Assembly: GCA_025997275.1 (NCBI GenBank)
Contig: BNUJ01000046.1
Coordinates: 1 to 11,863, forward strand
Direction of reading: 5' to 3'
Source of the DNA: Deferribacterales bacterium
Lineage (GTDB): Bacteria; Chrysiogenota; Deferribacteres; Deferribacterales; JAISNW01
Length of the DNA: 11,863 nucleotides
Below, piece after piece: positions 1 through 7,207 of this stretch. Both the position numbers and the translations under genes were made by a program. How positions within the stretch are numbered: the stretch's first letter is position 1; the number at the start of each line of letters is the position of its first letter. The notes beneath the pieces are model-generated. The model searched no databases. It saw only the letters and a list, made by a program, of their open reading frames with translations, and was not told the origin of the DNA.

Positions 1-981
1 GCTTACCCCCTCGCCAATGTAATGTATCCTGTCTCTGTTTGCTATATACCAGTCGTAGCTTTCGCATATCATCTCATCGTTAGAATATTTTGCCGTATAG
101 CCAAGTTCTGTGCGAATCTTAGAGGTATCAAAATAGTAGGGTATCCCATAGCTGAGCCAATGCCAATCAGTCAGCGGGGAGAGTCCAAGTCTGTTGATAA
201 TCTTCATGGCTAACGCCGCAGGAGCCATCGGTATGCTACGTGGCTTTGCCCCTGTTTTAGCGTGGTCGCAGAGTGCTTGTAAAATGTCGCGCATAGTGCC
301 GTATCTTTCAGCACCGCAATTATAGATAGACGAGCCTGCACGTTCGCCCGCTCTAATACAAACCTCTGCTAAATCATCGCTATGAACAAATTGGTATGGG
401 TAACTGCCGTCACCGAACATAGGAATGTGCCTGCCCTCGCTAACCCATTCAAATAATATTTGGAAGATTCCTAGCCGCCCATTCCCGCCTAATATAGTGC
501 GCGGGCGGACAATACTAATATCTAGCCCCTTTTGGATATATTCGGCACACACCTTCTCAGCTGCCAGTTTAGTCGCGCCGTAAGACTCTTTAGGCAAAGT
601 AGGAGTAGTTTCTGTGATTGGCAGGTTTTGAGGCACGCCGAATACTGCTGAAGATGAGGTATAAACTACCTTTTTTACCTTATTTTCTAGGCACGCTTTA
701 AGCAGAGTTTCCACTCCGCCTACATTTACCGATTCAAATAGTTGCGAGTTGTTAGCAAGTGGCACCTGTGCCACATTGTGCAGGACTATATCAACACCTA
801 TACACGCTTTGCTAACGGCATCTAGGTCGCGAATATCCGCGCGAAAAAATTCCACAGCTTGCGGTCTATCATCTGCATCGCTAAGGTCAAGTGAGGCTAT
901 TTGAAAGCTGCCACGCTTTGTCAGTTTTTTTATTAAACACGAGCCAAAATAGCCCGAACCGCCAGTTACAAGTATTTTCAT
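1..981 (-). CDS. NAD(P)-dependent epimerase/dehydratase, extended SDR family (3' end cut by window edge)
   Basis: The frame is open from the ATG at 981-979 to position 1 (327 codons, no stop), so the C-terminus lies outside the window. The Rossmann glycine motif TGGSGYFGS lies at residues 6-14. D51 follows in the strand that usually contacts the adenine of NAD. HNVAQVP (68-74) matches the family's usual 'HxAAxxP' segment. The catalytic triad is visible as the TSSSAVFG serines (109-111) and YGATK with Tyr134 and Lys138. VRPRTILG (158-165) is the typical substrate-domain start. Such proteins act on nucleotide sugars or on sterol/polyprenol-like substrates, and the sequence does not reveal which. 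A weak AGGA (992-989) lies 7 nt before the ATG. The gene is the third in line after the two fumarase genes, 50 nt downstream, with a hairpin between, so co-transcription is uncertain. The family call is firm; the substrate is unknown. Confidence 0.9.
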   Translation of the reverse strand, partial: MKILVTGGSGYFGSCLIKKLTKRGSFQIASLDLSDADDRPQAVEFFRADIRDLDAVSKACIGVDIVLHNVAQVPLANNSQLFESVNVGGVETLLKACLENKVKKVVYTSSSAVFGVPQNLPITETTPTLPKESYGATKLAAEKVCAEYIQKGLDISIVRPRTILGGNGRLGIFQILFEWVSEGRHIPMFGDGSYPYQFVHSDDLAEVCIRAGERAGSSIYNCGAERYGTMRDILQALCDHAKTGAKPRSIPMAPAALAMKIINRLGLSPLTDWHWLSYGIPYYFDTSKIRTELGYTAKYSNDEMICESYDWYIANRDRIHYIGEGVS

Positions 982-1004
982 AAATATATCCTAAATAAAA
1001 GTTC

Positions 1005-1022
1005 CCCCCTCGTTAGAGGGGG
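1005..1022 (-). terminator. GC-rich hairpin between fumarase beta and the epimerase gene
   Basis: On the minus strand CCCCCTC (1022-1016) pairs perfectly with GAGGGGG (1011-1005) around a TAAC loop. It starts 9 nt past the fumarase beta stop codon and is followed on the minus strand by a T-rich stretch (AACTTTTATTT) rather than a clean U-run. It could be a weak intrinsic terminator that lowers epimerase expression, or an RNA-stabilising stem. Confidence 0.45.
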
Positions 1023-1031
1023 ATGGGTAAA

Positions 1032-1622
1032 TTATCTTATGCTTTCTAATAGTTTCTTAGCCTTTGCTTCAGAGTTTTTTAGAACTTCAGCATGCAGGCT
1101 TGCGCCGTGTGCATCCATAGTGACAACGAGCGGGAAGTCCACTACGTCTATCACCCAAAATGCCTCTGGGCTACCAAGCTCTTCATACATTAAGACAGTC
1201 TCTACATTTTTAACACATTCGGCTATCAACGCACCTGCACCACCCACTGCATGCAGATATACCGCACCAGTTTTCTGCAAGCCTGCGGAAGTCTTTGCAC
1301 CCATACCGCCCTTGCCGATAACGCCACGCACTGTGTATTCCTGTATAACGTCAGCCTCATAAGGCTCTTCACGGCTAGATGTGGTAGGACCTGCTGATAC
1401 GAAGTGCCATTTGCCCGCGCTATCTTTGCTAACTACAGGTCCGCAGTGGTATATTACGGATTCTTTTAGGTATTCGCGAACAAAATCAGGTTTTTTTTCT
1501 ATCATTAGCTTGTGTGCAGCGTCTCGCGCTGTAACTATCCTGCCCGTTAATAGAACGCGGTCGCCCGCTTTTAGCCCCTTTACAGTATCAAGCGATATTG
1601 GAGTAGTAATTTTCTTAATCAT
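1032..1622 (-). CDS. fumB: Fumarate hydratase class I, beta subunit
   Basis: This is the C-terminal-domain subunit of the two-subunit [4Fe-4S] hydro-lyase that interconverts fumarate and (S)-malate in the cytoplasm. It is 196 aa, the usual length for the separate beta subunit. Recognisable family blocks are GRIVTARDAAHK (28-39), YHCGP (58-62), SAGPTTSSRE (76-85), GKGGM (103-107) and GAVYLHAVGGAGAL (119-132). The ATG overlaps the alpha-subunit stop codon by 8 nt, and AAGG (1632-1629) lies 6 nt upstream inside the alpha gene, so translation is coupled and subunits can be made in equal amounts. L(+)-tartrate dehydratase shares this fold, so tartrate is an alternative substrate, although the context favours fumarate. 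The symbol follows the split-subunit usage, not E. coli fumB, which is a fused enzyme. Confidence 0.93.
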   Translation of the reverse strand: MIKKITTPISLDTVKGLKAGDRVLLTGRIVTARDAAHKLMIEKKPDFVREYLKESVIYHCGPVVSKDSAGKWHFVSAGPTTSSREEPYEADVIQEYTVRGVIGKGGMGAKTSAGLQKTGAVYLHAVGGAGALIAECVKNVETVLMYEELGSPEAFWVIDVVDFPLVVTMDAHGASLHAEVLKNSEAKAKKLLESIR

Positions 1623-2487
1623 AAGTCACCTTATCACCGTTTATTGTTAAAGTCCCATTCCTATTAGCCCAACAGAGGTAGGCGATGGAAACGTAATAGG
1701 TAGCGGGGTGCCTGTGCTGTGATGCGATAAACACCTCTAATGCGCTTGTCTTGCCACCAAAGCCCATTGGTCCTATCCCCAGTGAGTTTATATCATCAAG
1801 CAACTGTTTCTCTAGTTTTGCCAACTCTGGGTCAGACGAGCGCTCGCCGTATTTCCTAAATAGCTGTTCTTTGGCAAACTTTGCACAGCTAGCTCTATCG
1901 CCACCGATTGCTACGCCGAATATACCGGGGGCACAGCCTTGTCCTTGCGCCTGCTGTGCTGCATCTATCACAACCTTGCGAACACCTTTCAGGTCTCTGC
2001 CAGCACCTATGCGGGAATCGGGTATGCGGTATTGAGCACCGCAGTTCTCACTGCCGCCGCCTTTTTGCATAAAGCGAATTCGCACTTCGTTTTTATCCCA
2101 TTGATGATAGTAAAACACAGGCGCATTAACGCCAGTGTTATCTTCAGTATTTTTGCCAGTAATACTATCAACAGCGTTAGGACGCAGATATTGCTTGCCA
2201 GTAGCATCAATAACAGCGTCTATAATCGCATTTGTGTAATTAGATTCGCGTCCTCCAGCAGGGTAATCCACATAAAAGGTTAGTGAACCTGTATCCTGAC
2301 ATATAGGAGCAGACTTATCGCGCGCAAGCTTAATGTTTTCAAGTATAGTGCTGAAAACTGTGCCTGCACTAGAATCTTTATCTTCTTTGCCTGCGGCGTC
2401 AGCTATTGCCCTTTCCCATGATGGGTGCAGGCTGGTAGATGACCTGCGGATAAGTTCCAGCACCGCCGATTTCAAATCCACACTCAT
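1615..2487 (-). CDS. fumA: Fumarate hydratase class I, alpha subunit
   Basis: This is the iron-sulfur subunit of class I fumarase, 290 aa, the normal size for the separate N-terminal domain. Family motifs are CQDTGSLTFYVDYP (63-76), KGGGSENCGAQ (142-152), GQGCAPGIFGVAIGGDRA (182-199), GIGPMGFGGKTSAL (237-250) and YLCWANR (270-276). Cys63, Cys185 and Cys272 sit where the family's three cluster cysteines lie, which leaves one iron free to bind substrate. Such [4Fe-4S] dehydratases are oxygen-labile, which fits an anaerobic or microaerobic host. The start is supported by a strong GAGGAGGTG Shine-Dalgarno (2500-2492), with AGGAGG 6 nt before the ATG. It is first in the operon and read from the promoter at 2517-2545. 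L(+)-tartrate dehydratase alpha is the main alternative. Confidence 0.95.
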   Translation of the reverse strand: MSVDLKSAVLELIRRSSTSLHPSWERAIADAAGKEDKDSSAGTVFSTILENIKLARDKSAPICQDTGSLTFYVDYPAGGRESNYTNAIIDAVIDATGKQYLRPNAVDSITGKNTEDNTGVNAPVFYYHQWDKNEVRIRFMQKGGGSENCGAQYRIPDSRIGAGRDLKGVRKVVIDAAQQAQGQGCAPGIFGVAIGGDRASCAKFAKEQLFRKYGERSSDPELAKLEKQLLDDINSLGIGPMGFGGKTSALEVFIASQHRHPATYYVSIAYLCWANRNGTLTINGDKVTYD

Positions 2488-2516
2488 TTGGCACCTCCTC
2501 GCATATTATGGCTGAG

Positions 2517-2545
2517 ATTATAACCGCATTATATAATTTATTCAA
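2517..2545 (-). promoter_or_regulatory. Sigma-70-type promoter of the fumarase operon
   Basis: On the minus strand TTGAAT (2545-2540) and a perfect TATAAT (2522-2517) are separated by exactly 17 nt. Transcription would start near 2510, giving a leader of about 23 nt that contains the strong ribosome binding site. No clear operator was recognised. Confidence 0.75.
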
Positions 2546-2699
2546 CGTATTTATTTTAGCACAAAGATAGCGAATAGATATTTGACTGAACTAGAAACAA
2601 GTAAATTATGCCTGACGAAAGCGTACCAAATGCCTATAAGTAATAGATTTTATGTCAATAAAAAAACGTGTAAATTTAACCAACCGATATTTAAGCACT

Positions 2700-2712
2700 A
2701 ACTATTTTAGTT
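2700..2712. repeat. Small inverted repeat next to the tatA promoter
   Basis: AACTA (2700-2704) and TAGTT (2708-2712) form a 5-bp inverted repeat with a 3-nt centre, ending 2 nt before the -35 hexamer. The position suits an activator or repressor half-site pair, but the repeat is short and AT-rich, so chance is a real possibility. The rest of the intergenic stretch 2546-2699 is AT-rich and shows no gene, tRNA or riboswitch that I recognise. Confidence 0.2.
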
Positions 2713-2714
2713 CA

Positions 2715-2742
2715 TTGACATATTTCTAATAGTGTGTATGAT
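2715..2742 (+). promoter_or_regulatory. Sigma-70-type promoter of tatA-ecfT-truA-glnE
   Basis: A perfect TTGACA (2715-2720) and TATGAT (2737-2742, five of six consensus) are 16 nt apart. The start of transcription would fall near 2749, about 20 nt before the tatA ATG. It diverges from the fumarase promoter; the two -35 boxes are about 170 bp apart. Confidence 0.72.
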
Positions 2743-2768
2743 ATGCCAGTGTGCTCGGAGGTGTGTTT

Positions 2769-2930
2769 ATGGGTATAGGCAGCCATCAGATACTAATCGT
2801 TTTGCTTGTTGTAGCTGTGCTGTTCGGTGCGTCCCGTCTGCCCTCGCTTGGCAGGGGGTTGGGTGAGGCTATCCGCAATTTCAAGAAAGGCTTGAATGGC
2901 GAGGATGAGCCAGACAAACCTAAAAAATAA
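2769..2930 (+). CDS. tatA: Sec-independent (twin-arginine) protein translocase subunit TatA
   Basis: A 53-residue protein encoding the pore-forming/membrane-thinning component of the Tat system, which exports folded proteins across the inner membrane. The N-terminus MGIGSHQILIVLLVV gives a short transmembrane helix (about 6-19) with a polar Gln7 where E. coli TatA has Gln8. The hallmark FG hinge (LFGASRLP, 18-25) follows, then the amphipathic helix LGRGLGEAIRNFKKGL (27-42) and a short charged tail. GGAGGT (2757-2762) lies 6 nt before the ATG. It is first in its operon, and its stop codon shares one base with the ecfT start (TAATG). No tatC is present in the window, so the partner must be encoded elsewhere. 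TatE or a short TatB are alternatives, but the short tail favours TatA/E. Confidence 0.93.
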   Translation: MGIGSHQILIVLLVVAVLFGASRLPSLGRGLGEAIRNFKKGLNGEDEPDKPKK

Positions 2931-3658
2931 TGTCCCGCCTCAACCCGCTAGCGCGGATGCTGATATCGTTTTGTTTCATCGCTGCAACGGGGCTTACGAA
3001 CACGTTTCCGCAACTTGCCACGTTATTGGTATGTTACCTGTTGCTAGGTGTATTCTGCGGATTGACGCCTCTGAAAGCGGTTGCCGTGTTGCGTCCGTTC
3101 TTATTTTTTTTCATATTTACACTGCTGATACAGTTATTCGTTAGTGCTGACGGGCACTGGAGCAGACCAACTAATGAGACAACTATATATGCAGTATTCT
3201 ATGTGTCAAAATTTGCAATGGTAGTGGGCTTTTCATTGCTCTTTGTGCGGACAACGCCTGCAAGCGATATAGTTAAAATATTTTATCTGCTCTTTCAACC
3301 ATTGAAATATTTTAGAATATCTCCGCTAGATGCCGCCTTTAGTGTGCTGGTGACATTGCGCTTTATCCCGCTGTTGTTTAACGAGGGGGGTAAGATTATG
3401 GACGTGCAGCGGCTAAAGGGCATACTGCCACTAAAGGGGGAGAGTCTGCCATTGTTGCGCACCGTTCGCGTAGTTAGTGCGCTTATCACCCCGTTGCTAG
3501 TCCGCACATTTCGCTATGCATCTCAGATAGCTATTGCACTGCGCTACCGCACGGGAAACCCCTCTTTCTTTGCGCTTGCGGCTTTCAACTGGTTTGATTT
3601 CGTTGCAATATCAATAGCGATTGTAATATCTGCGGGAGCAAAACTTGCCCTATCGTAA
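2930..3658 (+). CDS. ecfT: Energy-coupling factor (ECF) transporter transmembrane protein EcfT/CbiQ family
   Basis: A 242-residue hydrophobic protein with about five to six membrane segments (roughly 8-25, 28-46, 55-72, 86-107, 135-150 and 220-240). Known EcfT proteins link a substrate-binding S component to two EcfA ATPases and drive uptake of vitamins or metal ions. The cytoplasmic coupling helices normally carry two Ala-Arg-Gly-type motifs. Here the equivalents appear to be DVQRLKG (158-164) and ALRYRTG (203-209), recognisable but not canonical. RLNPLARML at the N-terminus matches the family's typical opening. Translation is coupled to tatA (1-nt overlap) and to truA (14-nt overlap). No EcfA or S component is nearby, so the substrate cannot be named and the ATPase would have to come from another locus. 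Confidence 0.8.
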   Translation: MSRLNPLARMLISFCFIAATGLTNTFPQLATLLVCYLLLGVFCGLTPLKAVAVLRPFLFFFIFTLLIQLFVSADGHWSRPTNETTIYAVFYVSKFAMVVGFSLLFVRTTPASDIVKIFYLLFQPLKYFRISPLDAAFSVLVTLRFIPLLFNEGGKIMDVQRLKGILPLKGESLPLLRTVRVVSALITPLLVRTFRYASQIAIALRYRTGNPSFFALAAFNWFDFVAISIAIVISAGAKLALS

Positions 3659-4388
3659 GCTCTGCGTCTGCGAATACGACGGCACCAATTATTGTGGCTG
3701 GCAAATCCAAGACGAGGGTGTCACCATTCAGGGGGAGATAGAAAGGGTTTTGTCTCAGCTATACGGCGGACAGCGGGTAGCAATAATAGGCTCAGGGCGC
3801 ACCGATAGCGGTGTCCATGCATTAGGGCAGGTATTCCATTACACGGCTGATATATACAGAGAAAACCATTCCGTTTTATTTGCGCTAAATACAATGCTGT
3901 CACGTGATATAGGGGTGCTGGATGTGCGAGATGTGCCGTTGGACTTCCACGCACAGCTATCAGCCGTCAGCAAAACTTATAAATACGTAATACTTAATAG
4001 GCGCACCCGTGCCGCACTTGATACTAACCGAGCATGGTATCGCAGAGATAGGTTAGATGTGGAATATATCGCAAACCTATTAAAGCTGATAGAGGGCAAC
4101 CACGACTTCACCTCATTTTGCGTAAAATCAAGCGTTAAAGAGGAGTGCGTGCGACTTATAAACTGGACTAGCGCAGAGCGAAACGGCGATTATATAAACA
4201 TTAAAATAAACGCTAACGGATTTTTACACAATATGGTGCGGATAATAGTAGGCACCGCCGTTCAGTTTGCTGTGGAGAAACGCACTCCTAGCGACATATT
4301 AGATATAATAGCTGCAAAAGCTCGTCGTTCTGCGGGCATAACTGCACCTCCGCAGGGGCTATACCTAGAAAGGGTTCACTATGAATAG
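3645..4388 (+). CDS. truA: tRNA pseudouridine(38-40) synthase TruA
   Basis: Converts uridines 38-40 in the anticodon stem-loop of many tRNAs to pseudouridine. It is 247 aa, typical of the family. The opening YRKLCVCEYDGTNYCGWQ (3-20) is the standard TruA start, GSGRTDSGVHA (49-59) holds the catalytic Asp54, and NGFLHNMVRIIVG is the conserved C-terminal active-site block. The start is a TTG at 3645. No ATG fits the conserved N-terminus, and GGGAG (3634-3638) sits 6 nt upstream inside the end of ecfT. It overlaps ecfT by 14 nt and glnE by 8 nt, so its translation is tied to both neighbours. The TTG start may keep expression low. Confidence 0.95.
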   Translation: MPYRKLCVCEYDGTNYCGWQIQDEGVTIQGEIERVLSQLYGGQRVAIIGSGRTDSGVHALGQVFHYTADIYRENHSVLFALNTMLSRDIGVLDVRDVPLDFHAQLSAVSKTYKYVILNRRTRAALDTNRAWYRRDRLDVEYIANLLKLIEGNHDFTSFCVKSSVKEECVRLINWTSAERNGDYINIKINANGFLHNMVRIIVGTAVQFAVEKRTPSDILDIIAAKARRSAGITAPPQGLYLERVHYE

Positions 4389-7131
4389 GGATGAAGCTGA
4401 AGTTGCCCTAACGCTGGTTAAAAAACATGCCTTGTTTTTGTCTAACCGCATAAACGCTGACTACGTGCGTGTATTAGAAATAATCTGCACTATGGAGCGA
4501 ATTCCCCCATGTAAAGAGGCAGAATTCGCGAGGTTGAGCGGCATGCAAGTGTTAGATATGACAGAGAGCAAGTTTCTGAAGTTTTTAAGGGACTATAAAT
4601 ACGATGAATATCTAAAGATATGCGTTCGCGAGCTATATCTAAAAGATAGCCTTGAAGTTAAGACGGCGCACCTCACGGCGGTAGCGAATACCGCGCTGGA
4701 GTTTGCGTTGCTCTATGCGCTGGCGAGCGTTGCTTGCAGGTATAACATAAAAGACTACCCGCAGAACATGGCGATTATTGGGCTTGGCAAGCTGGGGGCT
4801 AGGGAGTTAAATTTTAGTTCAGATATTGACATTGTATTCGTATATAGTGAGGCGGGCGAAGACATATTGCTGGCTGGCATCAGAGACATCACCTACCACG
4901 AATACTACTCTGAGGTTGCCAAAAAGACAGTGGAACTGATGATGAGCCACACCACTGATGGTTTTGTGTTTCGTGTGGACACTCGCTTGCGTCCAGAGGG
5001 AGAACAGGGTGCACTGGCACTGCCCGTCAGCGGATATAGTAGTTACTACGAGAGCTATGGGCAGACTTGGGAGCGGATGATGTTGTTAAAGGGCGGACAC
5101 TCTGCGGGTAGCCGTGAGGTGTCTGCAGCGTTCTTTGCGGCGGTTCGCTCGTTCATATTTCGGCGGACGTTGGATAAACGATTTATAGACGAAGCTACCG
5201 ACATACTCCGCAAGGCACAGGCGCGTGCTAAATTGCGCTACAAGGGGGCAAAAAATGTTAAACTTGGGCGGGGGGGCTTGCGTGAGATAGAGTTCCTGAC
5301 ACAGATTTTAGAGATAATTGCCTACCCTAAACATAAGATAGACACTGCTGCTACCCTTGAAACATTAGATAAATTAGCTGTTGGCGGGGCGATTGCTCCA
5401 AAAGACGCTGCATTTATGGCTGAAGCATATAGATTTTATAGGGAGTTAGAGCACAAAGCCCAGCTAGCTAACGAACAGCAGATTTACACCGTGCCAGAAA
5501 ACGCATCAGAATTTGCTCTATTTTTAGAAAGGTGCGGATATAGTGATGCAGCCTTATTTGAAGATGACTACAAAAAATACGCTGATGGTGTCAGTGCGAT
5601 ATACAATTGCTTTATAGGGGACGATAAACGGCGTATAACGCTGGGAGAATTCCTGTTTGACGACTTGTTTGACGAAGCGGAGGCTGCGCTGTCGCTAAAA
5701 CGGCTAGGAGCTAAAGAGCCTGAGCGGTGTGCCAATATTCTATACCACGCTATGTATAGCCCCGCCAGCGGGGGCAATCGTCCGCAAGATATGGTCATGA
5801 TGAAAACTATATTTGGCAAGGCATTAGAGCAGGCACTCACAAGTGATACCCTTGCAACTATATTAGCAACATATAGGCGATTATTCAATAGTAGCAGTGC
5901 GCTATACATGCTATATGAATACTACAATGCTACTGATGGGAAGATTCTAGCCGACATGAACCGTCTGTTCGCTCTATCGCCATATCTGACAGATACTATC
6001 CTGCAAAATAAGGGGATTATAGAGCTAATATTTAACCTGACGCTCCCGCAGATTACACAGGCAAGCTACAAGAATAAACTACTTGAAAATCTGTCCGCAG
6101 GAGGGTTTGACACTGAAGCCGAGTATGAGTATATGCGGAGAGCCCACAAGGAGATGTTATTTAGAATTGCATATCCATTTATAAATGACAAAGTAAATGT
6201 TTTAGCTGTTATGGAGATGCTGTCAGAGCTTGCCCGTGCGGTGGCGGAAGTTGCATTTACACGTTGCTATAATGATTTAGCGGTGCGCTACGGACGCCCC
6301 AGCGGGGAGGATGGAAAACCAGCAGGTTATGCGGTAATAGCTATGGGGAAACTCGGTAGCGGAGAGATGAGTTTTGCAAGCGACTTAGACTTAATAGTGC
6401 TATACGAGGCAGACGGGAGCACAACTAGACCAGCAGATGGGAGCAGACAACTAACAAATAGTGAATTTTATCATAGGCTTGTGCAGCGAGCGGGGGCTTA
6501 CATAAGCACTATGACCATGCATGGCAATCTATACACTATGGATATGAAACTGCGTCCATCAGGCTCTAGCGGGGCACTTGTCACCACTATGGATGCCTTT
6601 GAGGAATACCAGCAAAGGGAGTCTATGGTCTGGGAGAAACAGGCTATACTTAAAGCTATGGTGTTATTAGGCAGCGATAAACTAGCTGAACGATTTGCCC
6701 GTATCCGTGTTAACGCATTAGGGCTGGCAACTGTAAATGATAATTTACGGGCAGAGGTGGCTGATATGCGTGTGCGGATAGAGCGGGAGAAGGGGCGTAA
6801 CCCTTACGACATAAAGAGTGCCGCAGGGGGGCTGACGGATATTGAATTTGCTGTGCAACTGCTATGCTTAGAGAATAGGCTCTGTGAGCGCAACACATTC
6901 AAGGCGTTGCAGATATTAAATGAATATGGCGCATTGAGCAAGCGTGATTATACCGCATTTGAGCGGGGTTATCTGTTCTATAGGCGCATAGAAAATATGT
7001 TACGGCTATACGACAACACTCCAACCACAAAGTTGGGCGAAGACAGTCTTGCACGGCTATCGGTATCTGCCGACGACCTTAAAGCGCACAAACGTGCTGT
7101 TAGAGCAGCCTACGAACGGGTGCTAGGATAG
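4381..7131 (+). CDS. glnE: Bifunctional glutamine synthetase adenylyltransferase/adenylyl-removing enzyme
   Basis: GlnE adds AMP to, and removes it from, a tyrosine of glutamine synthetase and so matches ammonia assimilation to nitrogen supply, usually under PII control. The protein is 916 aa, close to the usual 930-950. It carries the expected two nucleotidyltransferase domains. In the N-terminal (adenylyl-removing) domain, GLGKLGARELNFSSDIDI holds Asp148 and Asp150, followed by the RVDTRLRPEGEQGAL block. In the C-terminal (adenylyl-transferring) domain, AMGKLGSGEMSFASDLDL holds Asp668 and Asp670, followed by MKLRPSGSSGALV. Both active-site pairs are intact, so both activities are expected. 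AAAGGG (4369-4374) lies 6 nt before the ATG, within truA. It is last in the operon. Neither glnA nor glnB is in the window. No hairpin terminator was seen after the TAG. Confidence 0.95.
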   Translation: MNRDEAEVALTLVKKHALFLSNRINADYVRVLEIICTMERIPPCKEAEFARLSGMQVLDMTESKFLKFLRDYKYDEYLKICVRELYLKDSLEVKTAHLTAVANTALEFALLYALASVACRYNIKDYPQNMAIIGLGKLGARELNFSSDIDIVFVYSEAGEDILLAGIRDITYHEYYSEVAKKTVELMMSHTTDGFVFRVDTRLRPEGEQGALALPVSGYSSYYESYGQTWERMMLLKGGHSAGSREVSAAFFAAVRSFIFRRTLDKRFIDEATDILRKAQARAKLRYKGAKNVKLGRGGLREIEFLTQILEIIAYPKHKIDTAATLETLDKLAVGGAIAPKDAAFMAEAYRFYRELEHKAQLANEQQIYTVPENASEFALFLERCGYSDAALFEDDYKKYADGVSAIYNCFIGDDKRRITLGEFLFDDLFDEAEAALSLKRLGAKEPERCANILYHAMYSPASGGNRPQDMVMMKTIFGKALEQALTSDTLATILATYRRLFNSSSALYMLYEYYNATDGKILADMNRLFALSPYLTDTILQNKGIIELIFNLTLPQITQASYKNKLLENLSAGGFDTEAEYEYMRRAHKEMLFRIAYPFINDKVNVLAVMEMLSELARAVAEVAFTRCYNDLAVRYGRPSGEDGKPAGYAVIAMGKLGSGEMSFASDLDLIVLYEADGSTTRPADGSRQLTNSEFYHRLVQRAGAYISTMTMHGNLYTMDMKLRPSGSSGALVTTMDAFEEYQQRESMVWEKQAILKAMVLLGSDKLAERFARIRVNALGLATVNDNLRAEVADMRVRIEREKGRNPYDIKSAAGGLTDIEFAVQLLCLENRLCERNTFKALQILNEYGALSKRDYTAFERGYLFYRRIENMLRLYDNTPTTKLGEDSLARLSVSADDLKAHKRAVRAAYERVLG

Positions 7132-7146
7132 CTTCTAAAAATATGC

Positions 7147-7180
7147 TTGACAGGGGGGGGGGGGGGGGGGTTGTTTTGCT
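7147..7180 (+). promoter_or_regulatory. Candidate length-variable promoter of the outer-membrane protein gene
   Basis: A perfect -35 hexamer TTGACA (7147-7152) is followed immediately by 18 G and then TTGTTTTGCT (7171-7180). The G run therefore fills the whole -35/-10 spacer. With 18 G, the hexamer at 18-nt spacing is TTGTTT, a poor -10. The best -10-like match, TTTGCT (7175-7180, three of six), is 22 nt away and would reach 17 nt only if the run lost about five G. The expected reading is a promoter whose strength changes with tract length, weak in the version sequenced. Read-through from glnE could also supply transcription. Confidence 0.5.
7153..7170 (+). repeat. Homopolymeric tract of 18 G (simple sequence repeat)
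   Basis: Eighteen uninterrupted G residues lie in the 76-nt gap between glnE and the outer-membrane protein gene. It is by far the longest homopolymer in the window; the next longest G run is seven, inside glnE. Such tracts change length by slipped-strand mispairing during replication. The tract could also form a G-quadruplex. Its exact length may vary in the population or be mis-sized by sequencing. Confidence 0.95.
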
Positions 7181-7207
7181 GGGGAAATTTCTCGTTGGAG
7201 GTTATGT

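Noticed and set aside
1039..2283. Plus-strand reading frames opposite the fumarase genes
   Set aside because: They mirror two strongly conserved enzyme genes and have neither ribosome binding sites nor recognisable domains.
2896..3144. An 82-codon plus-strand reading frame across the tatA end and ecfT start
   Set aside because: It lies in another frame over two well-supported genes and shows no recognisable domain; it is a shadow.
5270..5276. Run of seven G inside glnE as a second slippage site
   Set aside because: It encodes a Gly-rich block (LGRGGLREIE) that looks conserved in GlnE, and the frame is intact on both sides. Codon choice explains it.
7153..7170. G tract as a pure sequencing artefact
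   Set aside because: An artefact could mis-state the exact length, but the run lies between clean flanks directly after a perfect -35 hexamer, so a long real tract is more likely. Exact length stays uncertain.
7204..7206. ATG as start of the outer-membrane protein
   Set aside because: It is out of frame with the signal peptide, and the ATG at 7208 has suitable spacing from GGAGGT.
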